DNA of 64,000 nucleotides from Agromyces bracchium. GTDB lineage: Bacteria; Actinomycetota; Actinomycetes; Actinomycetales; Microbacteriaceae. Below, in pieces: positions 27,185-35,151 of the stretch. Below the pieces are notes generated by a model. The model made no database searches. It was not told the origin of the DNA and saw only the letters and a program-made list of their open reading frames with translations. Positions within the stretch are counted from its first letter, which is position 1. The number at the start of each line of letters is the position of its first letter. The translations under genes were made by a program, and so were the position numbers. The stretch covers positions 1-64,000 of the forward strand of contig NZ_WMLB01000037.1 in assembly GCF_009709675.1 (NCBI RefSeq), read 5' to 3'.

Positions 27185-27789
27185 CGTGCCTCCTCCGGAA
27201 CGAGGCCGGTCGCCGTGAGCAGCCGGTCGTCGCTGACGAGCCCGTCGGAGTACAGCTCCGCGAGCGGGACGGCCAGGCGCGCGAGCGCGGCCTCGGGGTC
27301 GCCGCCCGCCCAGGCCGCCAGCCGGTCGAGCAGCAGGAACGGCGCGACGCCGAGGAGGACCAGTGCGGCGGCCTGCGCGTCCGGATCGCGGGAGGCGCGG
27401 AGCCATCCGCTCGCCGACCCGTCGTCGATCGATGCGCGCGCGACCGCGACCAGTCGGGCGAAGAGGGCATCGGATGCCGCGCCGCCGTCGCCGAGCATGC
27501 GCGCGAGGTAGGGCCCGTACGTGCCGAGCACCTCGCCGAGCACGTCCGATGCCGCCGCCGCATCCTGCTTCTCGGCGATGAACCGCGCGACGCGCGCGTC
27601 GCACTCCTCGCGGAGCGCCCGCTTGGTGCCGAAGTGGTGCGTGACGAGGGCGGTGCTGACCCCGGCGTGCGCGGCGATGTCGCGCATGGTCGCCGCGTCG
27701 TACCCGTGGGCGGCGAAGCGATCGAGGGCCGCGGCGACGATGCGCGCGCGGGCGGTGAGGTCGCCGTCGGCGACCGAGACTGTACGCAT
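27181..27789 (-). CDS. TetR-family regulator of the glycosyltransferase
   Basis: A 202-residue protein. HTH: RARIVAAALDRFAAHGYDAATMRDIAAHAGVSTALVTHHFGTKRALREE. The C-terminal part is an alanine-rich helical ligand domain. ATG 27789 is 7 bases after a CAGAAT -10 (read on the minus strand), so the transcript is probably leaderless; an ATG at 27798 is in frame too. The operator palindrome at 27780-27795 covers the start, suggesting autorepression. It shares an operon with the glycosyltransferase and is divergent from the nei-like gene. Confidence 0.88.
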   Translation of the reverse strand: MRTVSVADGDLTARARIVAAALDRFAAHGYDAATMRDIAAHAGVSTALVTHHFGTKRALREECDARVARFIAEKQDAAAASDVLGEVLGTYGPYLARMLGDGGAASDALFARLVAVARASIDDGSASGWLRASRDPDAQAAALVLLGVAPFLLLDRLAAWAGGDPEAALARLAVPLAELYSDGLVSDDRLLTATGLVPEEAR

Positions 27790-27795
27790 GTACAG
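27780..27795. promoter_or_regulatory. Operator palindrome at the TetR start
   Basis: CTGTAC (27780-27785), GCAT, GTACAG (27790-27795): a perfect palindrome covering the start codon. A further half site CGTACAG lies at about 27809-27815. Confidence 0.65.
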
Positions 27796-27880
27796 CATTC
27801 TGACTCTTCGTACAGCTTGGCGCAAGACCGGGTGACCGAAGACCGTTGGCAGCGTCCGCGGGTCGTGCGAGGCTGACGGT

Positions 27881-28792
27881 ATGCCGGAATCCCCGGAGGT
27901 CCAGGCCCTCGTCGACGAACTCGAGACGACGCTGCGCGGGCGAACCGTCGCGGCCGTCGACGTGGTCGAGTTCCGTGTCACCAAGACGCGCAGCCGACCG
28001 CTGACGACGCTCGTCGGCGAACGTGTGCTCGCCGTCACCCGCCACGGCAAGCTGTTCGCGGTCGAGCTCGACGGCTCCGAGTTGCTCGTCGTCTCGCTCG
28101 GGCGCCACGGGTGGGCGCGCTGGGGCGCCGGCGAGACGGATGCCGCGGGCGGTGCCGCCGACGCGGCCGATGCCGCAGCCCATGCCGACGCCGGCGAAGC
28201 CGCAGAGCCGCCGCCGCCCACCCTCGCCGCCCTCGAGTTCGACGACGGCGTCGTGCTCGAGCTGACGGATGCCGGTGGTTGGGTGTCGCTCGGGTGCTGG
28301 GTGGTCGACGAGGCGAACGAGGTCGCCGCGGTCGCCAAGCACGGACCCGACCCGGCCGATCCGGCCTTCACGCGCGCCGAGTTCGACCGAGCGGTCGCCG
28401 GGCGACGCAAGCAGCTCAAGGCGATCCTCCAGGAGCAGGAGTCGCTCGCCGGGATCGGCAACGCGTACTCCGACGAGATCCTCTTCGCGGCCCGGCTCTC
28501 GCCCGTCGTGCACGCGGCGACGCTCGCCGACGACGAGCTCGCGCGCCTGTTCGAGGCGACGGTGGGCACGATCCGCGACGCGATCGAAGCGCGCCGCGGC
28601 ATCCCGATCGACCGCCTGAAGGCGGCGAAGGTCGAGGCGATGCAGGTGCACGGGCGCGCGGGTGAGCCCTGCCCGGGTGAGTGCGGCGGCGAGATCCGCG
28701 ACTTCACGTTCGCGAGCACGACCGCGCAGTACTGCCCCGACTGCCAGACCGGCGGCGAGATCCTGCCGCTGAAGGCGGGGGAGACCGAGTGA
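27881..28792 (+). CDS. Fpg/Nei-family DNA glycosylase/AP lyase
   Basis: A 303-residue base-excision repair enzyme. It begins MPESPEVQ, giving the catalytic N-terminal Pro and Glu after Met removal. A conserved lysine follows in TRHGKLFAVEL, and the helix-two-turn-helix is around SLAGIGNAYSDEILF. A C-terminal zinc finger has four cysteines (EPCPGECGGEI, QYCPDCQTGG), with an unusual three-residue gap in the first pair. An alanine-rich insert of about 30 residues (ETDAAGGAADAADAAAHADAGEAAEPP) interrupts the N-terminal sheet. Its stop overlaps the next gene (GTGA). It should remove oxidised bases; Fpg versus Nei specificity is not settled. Confidence 0.88.
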   Translation: MPESPEVQALVDELETTLRGRTVAAVDVVEFRVTKTRSRPLTTLVGERVLAVTRHGKLFAVELDGSELLVVSLGRHGWARWGAGETDAAGGAADAADAAAHADAGEAAEPPPPTLAALEFDDGVVLELTDAGGWVSLGCWVVDEANEVAAVAKHGPDPADPAFTRAEFDRAVAGRRKQLKAILQEQESLAGIGNAYSDEILFAARLSPVVHAATLADDELARLFEATVGTIRDAIEARRGIPIDRLKAAKVEAMQVHGRAGEPCPGECGGEIRDFTFASTTAQYCPDCQTGGEILPLKAGETE

Positions 28793-29235
28793 CGGGCGCG
28801 GGGCCGGGCGGCGAGCCCGAGTCATCCGCCCCGCCCGTCGTCGTCATCGTCGACGTCGCCAACGTGATGGGTTCACGGCCCGACGGATGGTGGCGCGACC
28901 GCGCCGGCGCCGCGACGAGACTGCTCGAGCGGATGCCGGCGCTCGTCGGTCGCGCGGTCGAGGCGCCCGACGGCGCTGACCGGCCGACCGTGGCGATCTC
29001 GCGGCTGGTCGCCGTGGTCGAGGGTGCGGCGAAGGCGGCGTCGGCGCCCGACGGCATCGACCTCCTGCCGGCGCCGGCAGACGGCGACACCGCGATCGTC
29101 GAGGAAGCGGCTCGTCTGGCCGAGGCGGGGGAGCGCGTGCTCGTCGTCACGGCCGACCGCGGCCTGCGTGCGCGTCTCGGCGACGGGGTGCAGGTCGCGG
29201 GCCCGGGCTGGTTCAACGAGCTGATCGGGCGCTGA
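28789..29235 (+). CDS. Small NYN/PIN-like protein
   Basis: A 148-residue protein. It starts with a proline-rich leader and then VVVIVDVANVMGSRPDGWWRDRAGAATRLLERM, with the Asp/Asn positions of NYN-type nucleases. RVLVVTADRGLRARLGDGVQVAGPGWFNELIGR follows, where TADRGL matches the second acidic motif. Similar proteins in this family of bacteria are often labelled NTP pyrophosphohydrolase, but the residues fit an NYN/PIN fold better. The GTG start overlaps the Nei-like stop, so it may be linked to DNA or RNA damage handling. Function is not proven. Confidence 0.6.
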   Translation: MTGAGPGGEPESSAPPVVVIVDVANVMGSRPDGWWRDRAGAATRLLERMPALVGRAVEAPDGADRPTVAISRLVAVVEGAAKAASAPDGIDLLPAPADGDTAIVEEAARLAEAGERVLVVTADRGLRARLGDGVQVAGPGWFNELIGR

Positions 29236-29295
29236 GACGCGCGGGCGCACCCGGCGGCGCGATCACTCGCCCATCGGCCTCGTGGGCCGTCGGAC

Positions 29296-29349
29296 TTGAC
29301 ATCGCGCTCGACCCTGCGTACTGTCATCGCTCAGATGGTCAGACCATCT
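29296..29349 (+). promoter_or_regulatory. Promoter and FadR-type operator of the acid-sugar locus
   Basis: TTGACA (29296-29301), 17 bases, TACTGT (29319-29324): a near-consensus vegetative promoter. Just downstream, AGATGGT (29333-29339) and ACCATCT (29343-29349) form a perfect inverted repeat centred on CAG. Its core TGGTCAGACCA matches the TGGTNNNACCA pattern of FadR-subfamily regulators. The FadR gene lies at 30893. Confidence 0.78.
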
Positions 29350-29405
29350 AATGTTCTACCTTCCGACCGACCGGCCGGAGCGATCGATACAAAGGGGTAG
29401 GGTCC

Positions 29406-30800
29406 GTGAACCTGTTCTCGCTCATGCAGCAGCGCACCGCCGAGGCGGGGCCGATCCGAGTCGGCGTCATCGGCGCCGGCAAGTTCTCGTCGATGTTCCT
29501 GACGCAGGCCGTCGGCGCCGAGAACATCCACGTGGTCGGCGTCGCCGACATCAACGTGCCGAAGGCGAAGGACGCGCTGGCGCGCACCGGCTGGCCGGCC
29601 GAGCGCTACGCCGCGGCATCCGTCGACGAAGCCGTTCGCACCGGCGGCACCGCCGTCATCGACGATTCGACGGCCCTGATCACCCACCCGTCGGTCGAGG
29701 TCGTGCTCGAGATCACGGGCAACCCGCTCGTCGGCACGTACCACGCGGTCACCGCGATCGACCACGGCAAGCACGTGATCATGGTCAACGTCGAGGCCGA
29801 CTGCATGGTCGGGCCGATCCTGCAGCGCCGCGCCCAGGCCGCCGGGGTCGTGTACTCGATGGCCTACGGCGACCAGCCCGCGCTCATCTGCGAGCTCGTC
29901 GACTGGTGCCGCACGGTCGGCTTCGACGTCGTCGCGGCCGGCAAGGGCACGAAGTACCTACCCGAGTACAACTACTCCACGCCCGACACGGTGTGGAACT
30001 ACTACGGCTTCACCGACGAGCAGCTCGCGTCGGGCGACTACAACCCCAAGATGTTCAACTCGTTCCTCGACGGCACCAAGTCGGCCATCGAGATGGCCGC
30101 CGTCGCGAACGGCACGGGCCTGCTGCCCCAGGACGAGGGCCTGCTCTTCCCGGCCGCGAGCAAGGACGACCTGCCCACCGTGTTCCGCGAGCGCTCGCTC
30201 GGCGGCTCGCTCACCCGCCGCGGCACGGTCGAGATCGCCTCGAGCATGTACCGCGACGGCACCGAGGTGCCCGACAACCTGCGCTGGGGCGTGTACGTCA
30301 CGTTCGAGGCCGTCACCGACTACGCCGTGCAGTGCTTCGCCGAGTACGGCGTGCACACCGACGCGACCGGCCGCTACGGCTCGCTCTACCGGCCGTACCA
30401 CATGATCGGCCTCGAGCTCGGGGTCTCGATCGCGTCGGCCGTCGTCCGCGGCGAGGCCACCGGCGCCCCCACCGGGTTCCGCGGTGACGTCGTCACGACC
30501 GCCAAGCGCGACCTCCGTGCGGGCGACACGCTCGACGGCGAGGGCGGCTACACCGTGTTCGGCAAGCTCGCCCCCGCGCACGTCTCGCTCGAGCGCAGCG
30601 CGCTGCCGCTCGGCCTCGCGCACGGCGCGAAGCTCATCCGCGACGTGCCCAAGGACCAGATCGTCTCGTGGGACGACGTGGTGCTCGACGAGGCCCAGTT
30701 CGCGGTGCAGATCCGCCGCGAGCTCGAGGCCGAGTTCCGTGCCGAGCACGCCGCCGCGACCGGTGCCGCCAGCACCGCGGCCGCCGCCGCGGTGGCCTGA
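29406..30800 (+). CDS. NAD(P)-dependent oxidoreductase with C-terminal SAF domain
   Basis: A 464-residue protein. The Rossmann fold opens with IRVGVIGAGKFSSMFLTQA and VHVVGVADIN-like sequence, followed by a homoserine-dehydrogenase-like central domain. From about residue 355 it has an SAF domain (VVTTAKRDLRAGDTLDGEGGYTVFGKL, then IRDVPKDQIVSWDDVVLDE), the fold used by sugar-acid dehydratases and related enzymes. It would oxidise a polyol or sugar acid. It is the first gene after a FadR-controlled promoter, upstream of the regulator, a carboxylate transporter and a four-carbon acid sugar kinase. Family is firm; substrate is inferred only from context. Confidence 0.85.
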   Translation: MNLFSLMQQRTAEAGPIRVGVIGAGKFSSMFLTQAVGAENIHVVGVADINVPKAKDALARTGWPAERYAAASVDEAVRTGGTAVIDDSTALITHPSVEVVLEITGNPLVGTYHAVTAIDHGKHVIMVNVEADCMVGPILQRRAQAAGVVYSMAYGDQPALICELVDWCRTVGFDVVAAGKGTKYLPEYNYSTPDTVWNYYGFTDEQLASGDYNPKMFNSFLDGTKSAIEMAAVANGTGLLPQDEGLLFPAASKDDLPTVFRERSLGGSLTRRGTVEIASSMYRDGTEVPDNLRWGVYVTFEAVTDYAVQCFAEYGVHTDATGRYGSLYRPYHMIGLELGVSIASAVVRGEATGAPTGFRGDVVTTAKRDLRAGDTLDGEGGYTVFGKLAPAHVSLERSALPLGLAHGAKLIRDVPKDQIVSWDDVVLDEAQFAVQIRRELEAEFRAEHAAATGAASTAAAAAVA

Positions 30801-30813
30801 ACCACCGTCAGAC

Positions 30814-30822
30814 GGTCAGACC
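30814..30822 (+). promoter_or_regulatory. Second FadR-type operator core, before the regulator gene
   Basis: GGTCAGACC recurs here in ACGGTCAGACCT, sharing the core of the operator at 29333-29349. It is preceded by a related GTCAGAC at 30807. It lies about 70 bases before the FadR start and suggests autoregulation. Confidence 0.5.
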
Positions 30823-30892
30823 TCGGAGGCTACGATGGACGGACACGACGTCACGACCGGCCGCCTCGGCCGGCGAACGGGAGGGCATCCAC

Positions 30893-31639
30893 GTGGTCAC
30901 GGCGAGCGACGGATGGGAGCCGGTCCAGCGCATCCGGACCTACGAGCAGGTCATGTCGCAGATCGAGCAGCGCATCCTCGACGGACGGCTGAAGGCGGGC
31001 GACCGACTGCCGAGCGAACGGGAGCTCTCCCAGTCGCTCGGGGTCTCCCGGCCCTCCCTCCGCGAGGCGATGCGGGTGCTCGAGGCGCTCGGCCTGGTGG
31101 ACATCAGGGTGGGCGGCGGTCCCGACGGAGGGGCGATGCTCGTGCAGAGCCCCGGCGACGGGATGGTCAACCTCCTCAAGCTGCAGATCGCGCTCGCGCA
31201 CTTCAGCTGGGAGGACGTCCTCGAGACGCGGCTCATCCTCGAGACCTGGAGCGTCGAGGAGGCCGCCTACCGAGCCGATGACGACGACCACGCCGAACTC
31301 GAGGCGATCCTCGACCGCATGGACGACACGTCCATCGACTCCTCCGAGTTCAACCGCCTCGACGCCGCGTTCCACGTCCGGATCGCGGAGTCGACCGGGA
31401 ACGCACTGACCGCCCACTTCATGAGCTCGCTGCGTACCGCGATCCACCGCCAGATGGTGGAGATGTACGCCGAACTCGACGACTGGCGCGAGACCGCGAA
31501 GACCGTCCGAGCCGAGCACCGCGAGATCCTCCAGCGGATCATCGATCGCGACGGGCCCGGCGCCGCCGCCGCCGTGCGAGCGCACATCACCGACTTCTAC
31601 AAGATCAATCCCCGCGACGGGAGTCCCGCGCCGGCCTGA
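30893..31639 (+). CDS. FadR-subfamily GntR regulator
   Basis: A 248-residue protein. The N-terminal winged HTH (YEQVMSQIEQRILDGRLKAGDRLPSERELSQSLGVSRPSLREAMRVLEALGLVDI) is followed by an all-helical FCD domain with a metal/ligand pocket (LDAAFHVRIAESTGN; VRAEHREILQRIIDRD). GTG 30893 follows a GGGAGG site; the frame upstream of it is not used. It likely binds the two GGTCAGACC sites flanking the oxidoreductase gene and responds to a sugar acid from this pathway. Confidence 0.9.
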   Translation: MVTASDGWEPVQRIRTYEQVMSQIEQRILDGRLKAGDRLPSERELSQSLGVSRPSLREAMRVLEALGLVDIRVGGGPDGGAMLVQSPGDGMVNLLKLQIALAHFSWEDVLETRLILETWSVEEAAYRADDDDHAELEAILDRMDDTSIDSSEFNRLDAAFHVRIAESTGNALTAHFMSSLRTAIHRQMVEMYAELDDWRETAKTVRAEHREILQRIIDRDGPGAAAAVRAHITDFYKINPRDGSPAPA

Positions 31640-31707
31640 GCGCCGGTCCAGCTCCCGGAACGGAATGAGGCCACCGGCTTCACTATCAAGGGAGATATGG
31701 ACCGACC

Positions 31708-33045
31708 ATGACGACGATGACCAGCACCACGCTCCGACCGAACGAGCGGGCCCGACACGGCTCGCCCGACAAGCTGCGCACCGCGATCGGCAGCGCCGTC
31801 GGCACGACGATCGAGAACTACGACTTCCTCGCCTACGGCACCGCCGCGGCGCTCTACTTCAACGAGGTGTTCTTCCACTCGGAGGATCCCGTCGTCGGCA
31901 TCCTGCTCGGCTTCGGCACCTTCGGCATCGGCTTCGCCATGCGCCCGCTCGGCGGGCTCATCGGCGGCTACCTCGGCGACAAGATCGGCCGCAAGCCCGT
32001 GCTCGTCGGCGCCCTGCTCCTCATGGGCATCTCGACCGTGCTCATCGGCGTGCTGCCGACCTACGCGCAGGTGGGCCTGCTCGCGCCCATCCTCCTCACG
32101 CTGATCCGCGTCATCCAGGGCATCGCATTCGGCGCCGAGTGGGGCGGCGCGATCCTGATGACCTTCGAGCACGCGCCGTGGAAGCAGCGCGGGCGATACA
32201 CCGCGATCCCGCAGGCGGGCGTGCCGCTCGGCCTGCTGCTCGCGAACCTCGTGTTCCTCTGGTCGTCGACGCTCGACAGCGAACTCGCCTGGCGCCTGCC
32301 GTTCCTGCTCTCGGCGGTGCTCATCATCGCGGGCCTCATCATCCGCGCGAAGGTCTCCGAGAGCCCCGAGTTCGAGGACACCAAGACCCAGGGCCTCGTC
32401 GTGAAGAACCCGCTGCGCGAGGTCTTCCGCAACGACTGGCGCACCATCCTTCGCGTCATCGCCCTCCGCCTGGCGGAGTCGGGCGGCTTCTACGTCATCG
32501 TGACCTACATGCTCTCGTACCTCACGAGCGGCGACGAGCCCATCACCGACCGCGCGACCGCGCTCACGGGCCTCATCGTGGCCGCGGCCCTCGGCCTGTT
32601 CACCACGATCCTGTTCGGCTCGCTCTCCGACCGCATCGGGCGTCGCCCGGTGTACTTCTTCGGCACGATCCTGCTCATCGCGTTCGCGTTCCCGATGTTC
32701 CTCCTCGTGAACACCGGCCTGCCGTACGTGATCGTGTTCGTGTACGTCGTCGCGATGGCGATCATCCACGACTCGCTCGCCGGCACGCAGGGCGCCTGGT
32801 TCTCCGAGCTGTTCAACACGAATACCCGCTCGTCGGGCGCGTCGATCGGCTACCAGTTCTCGGCGGCGATCTCGGGCTTCATTCCGTTCATCGCGACCGC
32901 GGTCGCGGTGCCCCTCGGCTGGGGCGGCGTCGCGATCGTCTACATGGCGTGCGGCGTGCTCGGCCTCATCGGCACGCTGCTGACCAGGGAGACCTGGGGC
33001 CGCGCACAGCGCGCAGAGGTCGACGCGATCATCGCGAAGTCCTGA
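31708..33045 (+). CDS. Metabolite:H+ symporter (MHS) family MFS transporter
   Basis: A 445-residue protein with 12 predicted transmembrane helices. MHS hallmarks: GSAVGTTIENYDFLAYGTAAALYF at helix 1, the GGYLGDKIGRKPVLV loop, IRVIQGIAFGAEWGGAILM, and GSLSDRIGRRPVYF in the second half. Members import organic acids and betaines with protons. Its position between a FadR regulator and an acid-sugar kinase points to a C4-type sugar acid as substrate. ATG 31708 lies 11 bases after a GGGAGA site. Confidence 0.9.
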   Translation: MTTMTSTTLRPNERARHGSPDKLRTAIGSAVGTTIENYDFLAYGTAAALYFNEVFFHSEDPVVGILLGFGTFGIGFAMRPLGGLIGGYLGDKIGRKPVLVGALLLMGISTVLIGVLPTYAQVGLLAPILLTLIRVIQGIAFGAEWGGAILMTFEHAPWKQRGRYTAIPQAGVPLGLLLANLVFLWSSTLDSELAWRLPFLLSAVLIIAGLIIRAKVSESPEFEDTKTQGLVVKNPLREVFRNDWRTILRVIALRLAESGGFYVIVTYMLSYLTSGDEPITDRATALTGLIVAAALGLFTTILFGSLSDRIGRRPVYFFGTILLIAFAFPMFLLVNTGLPYVIVFVYVVAMAIIHDSLAGTQGAWFSELFNTNTRSSGASIGYQFSAAISGFIPFIATAVAVPLGWGGVAIVYMACGVLGLIGTLLTRETWGRAQRAEVDAIIAKS

Positions 33046-33054
33046 CCGGATGCC

Positions 33055-33084
33055 GCGGGGCGGGCGCGCACCGTCGCGCCCGCC
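33055..33084 (+). terminator. 12-bp G+C hairpin between transporter and kinase genes
   Basis: GGGGCGGGCGCG (33055-33066) pairs perfectly with CGCGCCCGCCCC (33073-33084) around a 6-base loop. There is no T-run. It may be a partial terminator that lowers expression of the downstream kinase. Confidence 0.6.
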
Positions 33085-33120
33085 CCGTCGGCCCGTTCCC
33101 GCATCCCCATCGGAGGAACC

Positions 33121-34398
33121 ATGAAGACCATCGTCCTCGACGACGACCCCACGGGCACGCAGTCCGCCACCGGCGTGACGGTGCTGCTCGACACGGATGC
33201 CGCGGTGCTCGCGGACTCGCTCGAGGCCGCGCTCGCCGGGGCCGACGCGGTGTACGTGCAGACCAACAGCCGGGCGCTGCCCGAGGAGGAAGCGGTCGCG
33301 CTCGCGCGCCGGATCCGGGACGACGCGCTCGCCGTCGCGGCCCGGCTCGGCGTCGAGGTGCGCTTCGTGCTGCGCGGCGACTCGACGCTCCGCGGGCACG
33401 TCTTCGCCGAGACCGGCGTGTTCCTCGCCGACGACGCGGTCATGCTCTTCGTGCCCGCGTTCCCCGACGGCGGCCGCACGACGCGCGACTGCGTCCACTA
33501 CGTGCGCGTGGCCGGCGAAGACGTGCCCGCGCACGAGAGCGAGTACGCCGACGACCCCGTGTTCGGCTTCGGCACGGGCGTGCTCGTCGACTACGTCGCC
33601 GAGAAGTCCTCGCGGCTCGCGATCCCGGTGCACCTCGAGGAGGTCCGCGTCGGCGGCCTCGCCAGGGTGCTCGCTGCGGCCCCGGCGGGCAGCGTCGTGG
33701 TCCCCGACGCGGTGACCGACGACGACATCCGCCTGATCGCCGAGGCGACGGATGCCGCGACCCGCGGCGGCACGAGCGTCGTCGTCCGCTCGGCCTCGCC
33801 GCTCGCCGCGGCGCTCGCCGGGGTGGCGAGCGACGGTCTGCTCCCGACGCCGCTCGAGGGTGCAGGCGGCGCGGTGCTCCTCGCGTGCGGCTCGCACACC
33901 GCGGGCGCGACCGCGCAGCTCGACGCCGTCGTCGCCGACTGGGGATGGCCGGCCGTGATCGACACCGACGCCGCGCTCGTCGACCCCGTCGAGGCCGGGC
34001 GCCGCGCCGCATCGGCCGCGCGCGACCGACTCGCCGACCGCCCGCTCGCGTTCGTCACGACGGAACGGCAGCGCTCGTCGTCGCACAACACGCTCGCCCA
34101 CGGCGAGCTCGTGATGACCGCGCTCACGACCGCGGTGCGCGACCTGCTGCCCGACGTGTCGGTCGTGGTCGCGAAGGGTGGCATCACGTCGGCCGAGGTC
34201 GCGCGCACGGGCATCGGCGCACGCTCGGCGGTCGTGCTCGGCCAGGTGCTGCCGGGCGTCTCCGCGTGGCGGATGACGGCGCACGACGGCCGCGAGGTGC
34301 TCTACGTCGTCGTGCCGGGCAACGTCGGCGGGCCCGACACGCTCGTGCGCGCCCTCGAAGCGGTCGGGCTGCGCCAGCCGGCCGGCGCGAGCGCCTGA
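33121..34398 (+). CDS. Four-carbon acid sugar kinase (DUF1537/OtnK-like)
   Basis: A 425-residue protein. The N-terminal substrate domain begins MKTIVLDDDPTGTQSATGVTVLL and contains LRGDSTLRGHVF, the DDPTGT and GDSTLRGH motifs of this family. The C-terminal nucleotide domain has LLACGSHTAGATAQLDAV and VVVAKGGITSAEVART, the usual ATP-site glycine patches. Characterised members phosphorylate D-threonate, D-erythronate and related acids. No aldolase or isomerase of those pathways is adjacent, so the later steps must be encoded elsewhere. It starts at ATG 33121 after a GGAGG site. Confidence 0.9.
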   Translation: MKTIVLDDDPTGTQSATGVTVLLDTDAAVLADSLEAALAGADAVYVQTNSRALPEEEAVALARRIRDDALAVAARLGVEVRFVLRGDSTLRGHVFAETGVFLADDAVMLFVPAFPDGGRTTRDCVHYVRVAGEDVPAHESEYADDPVFGFGTGVLVDYVAEKSSRLAIPVHLEEVRVGGLARVLAAAPAGSVVVPDAVTDDDIRLIAEATDAATRGGTSVVVRSASPLAAALAGVASDGLLPTPLEGAGGAVLLACGSHTAGATAQLDAVVADWGWPAVIDTDAALVDPVEAGRRAASAARDRLADRPLAFVTTERQRSSSHNTLAHGELVMTALTTAVRDLLPDVSVVVAKGGITSAEVARTGIGARSAVVLGQVLPGVSAWRMTAHDGREVLYVVVPGNVGGPDTLVRALEAVGLRQPAGASA

Positions 34399-34404
34399 CG
34401 AGAC

Positions 34405-34992
34405 TCAGTCGGCCCACCACCACGGCGCGGAGACGGCGAGCGTGCTGCGGGCGATGTCGTCGGCGTCGCCCGCGGCACCCGCCCGCAGCCAGTGCTCGAT
34501 GACGCCGACCGTGCCCGCCGCGCCGTACGCGGCGTAGAGCGCGTGATGCTCGGCCCGCGACAGGTGGCCGGCGGCGATCGGCGCGACCTCGGGATGCGTG
34601 TCGAGGTACTCGGCCAGGGCCTGCTCGATCCGGCCGACGAGCATGGCCCGCACCGGCTCGGCGAGCCCGGGCGCCATGGCGTTCAGGTAGACGGCGCGAT
34701 GCTCGGCGACGTGCGCGAAGAGCCGGCGCTCGCCGCGTTCGAAGCGCTCGCGCGCGCCGCCCTGGAAGGCGGCGAACTCGGCGACGGTGGCGTCGAGACG
34801 TTCGCCCAGCGCGCCGGCGAGCACGTCCGCGACGCTCGAGGCGTGCCGGTAGAACGTGTCGCGGCTGATGCCCGCGGCGCGCGCGATCGCGGCGACGGAC
34901 ACGTCGGCCAGCGGCATCCGCTCGACCGTCTCGAGGACGGAACGGTGCAGGGCGGCGCGCGTGCGCGCCTGTCGGGGGTCCAGCTCGATCAT
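34405..34992 (-). CDS. TetR-family repressor divergent from the zinc alcohol dehydrogenase
   Basis: A 195-residue protein. HTH: ALHRSVLETVERMPLADVSVAAIARAAGISRDTFYRHASSVADVL. The C-terminal helical domain ends in APWWWAD. ATG 34992 follows an AGGAGG site. The shared 159-base region with the dehydrogenase gene contains two palindromes. It probably represses the dehydrogenase and itself. It ends 7 bases after the convergent kinase gene. Confidence 0.88.
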   Translation of the reverse strand: MIELDPRQARTRAALHRSVLETVERMPLADVSVAAIARAAGISRDTFYRHASSVADVLAGALGERLDATVAEFAAFQGGARERFERGERRLFAHVAEHRAVYLNAMAPGLAEPVRAMLVGRIEQALAEYLDTHPEVAPIAAGHLSRAEHHALYAAYGAAGTVGVIEHWLRAGAAGDADDIARSTLAVSAPWWWAD

Positions 34993-35010
34993 GTCGCCTC
35001 CTGATGTCCA

Positions 35011-35068
35011 TTATCGGACAGGTGTCAGATAAGTGGTACCGTGGAAGGCGGATGTCCGAAGACGGACA
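35011..35068. promoter_or_regulatory. Two operator palindromes in the TetR/dehydrogenase intergenic region
   Basis: First: TTATCGGACA (35011-35020) inverted against TGTCAGATAA (35023-35032) with one mismatched pair. Second: TGTCCG (35053-35058), AAGA, CGGACA (35063-35068), a perfect repeat. Both share the GGACA/TGTCC half site, which fits two dimers of one repressor. Confidence 0.7.
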
Positions 35069-35151
35069 CCCGACTCGTGGTCGCACCGCGTGAATCGAAC
35101 CGCGGCCGTCGCGCCCTCGAGCCACACCCCACGAGCAAGGAGTCGCACACG

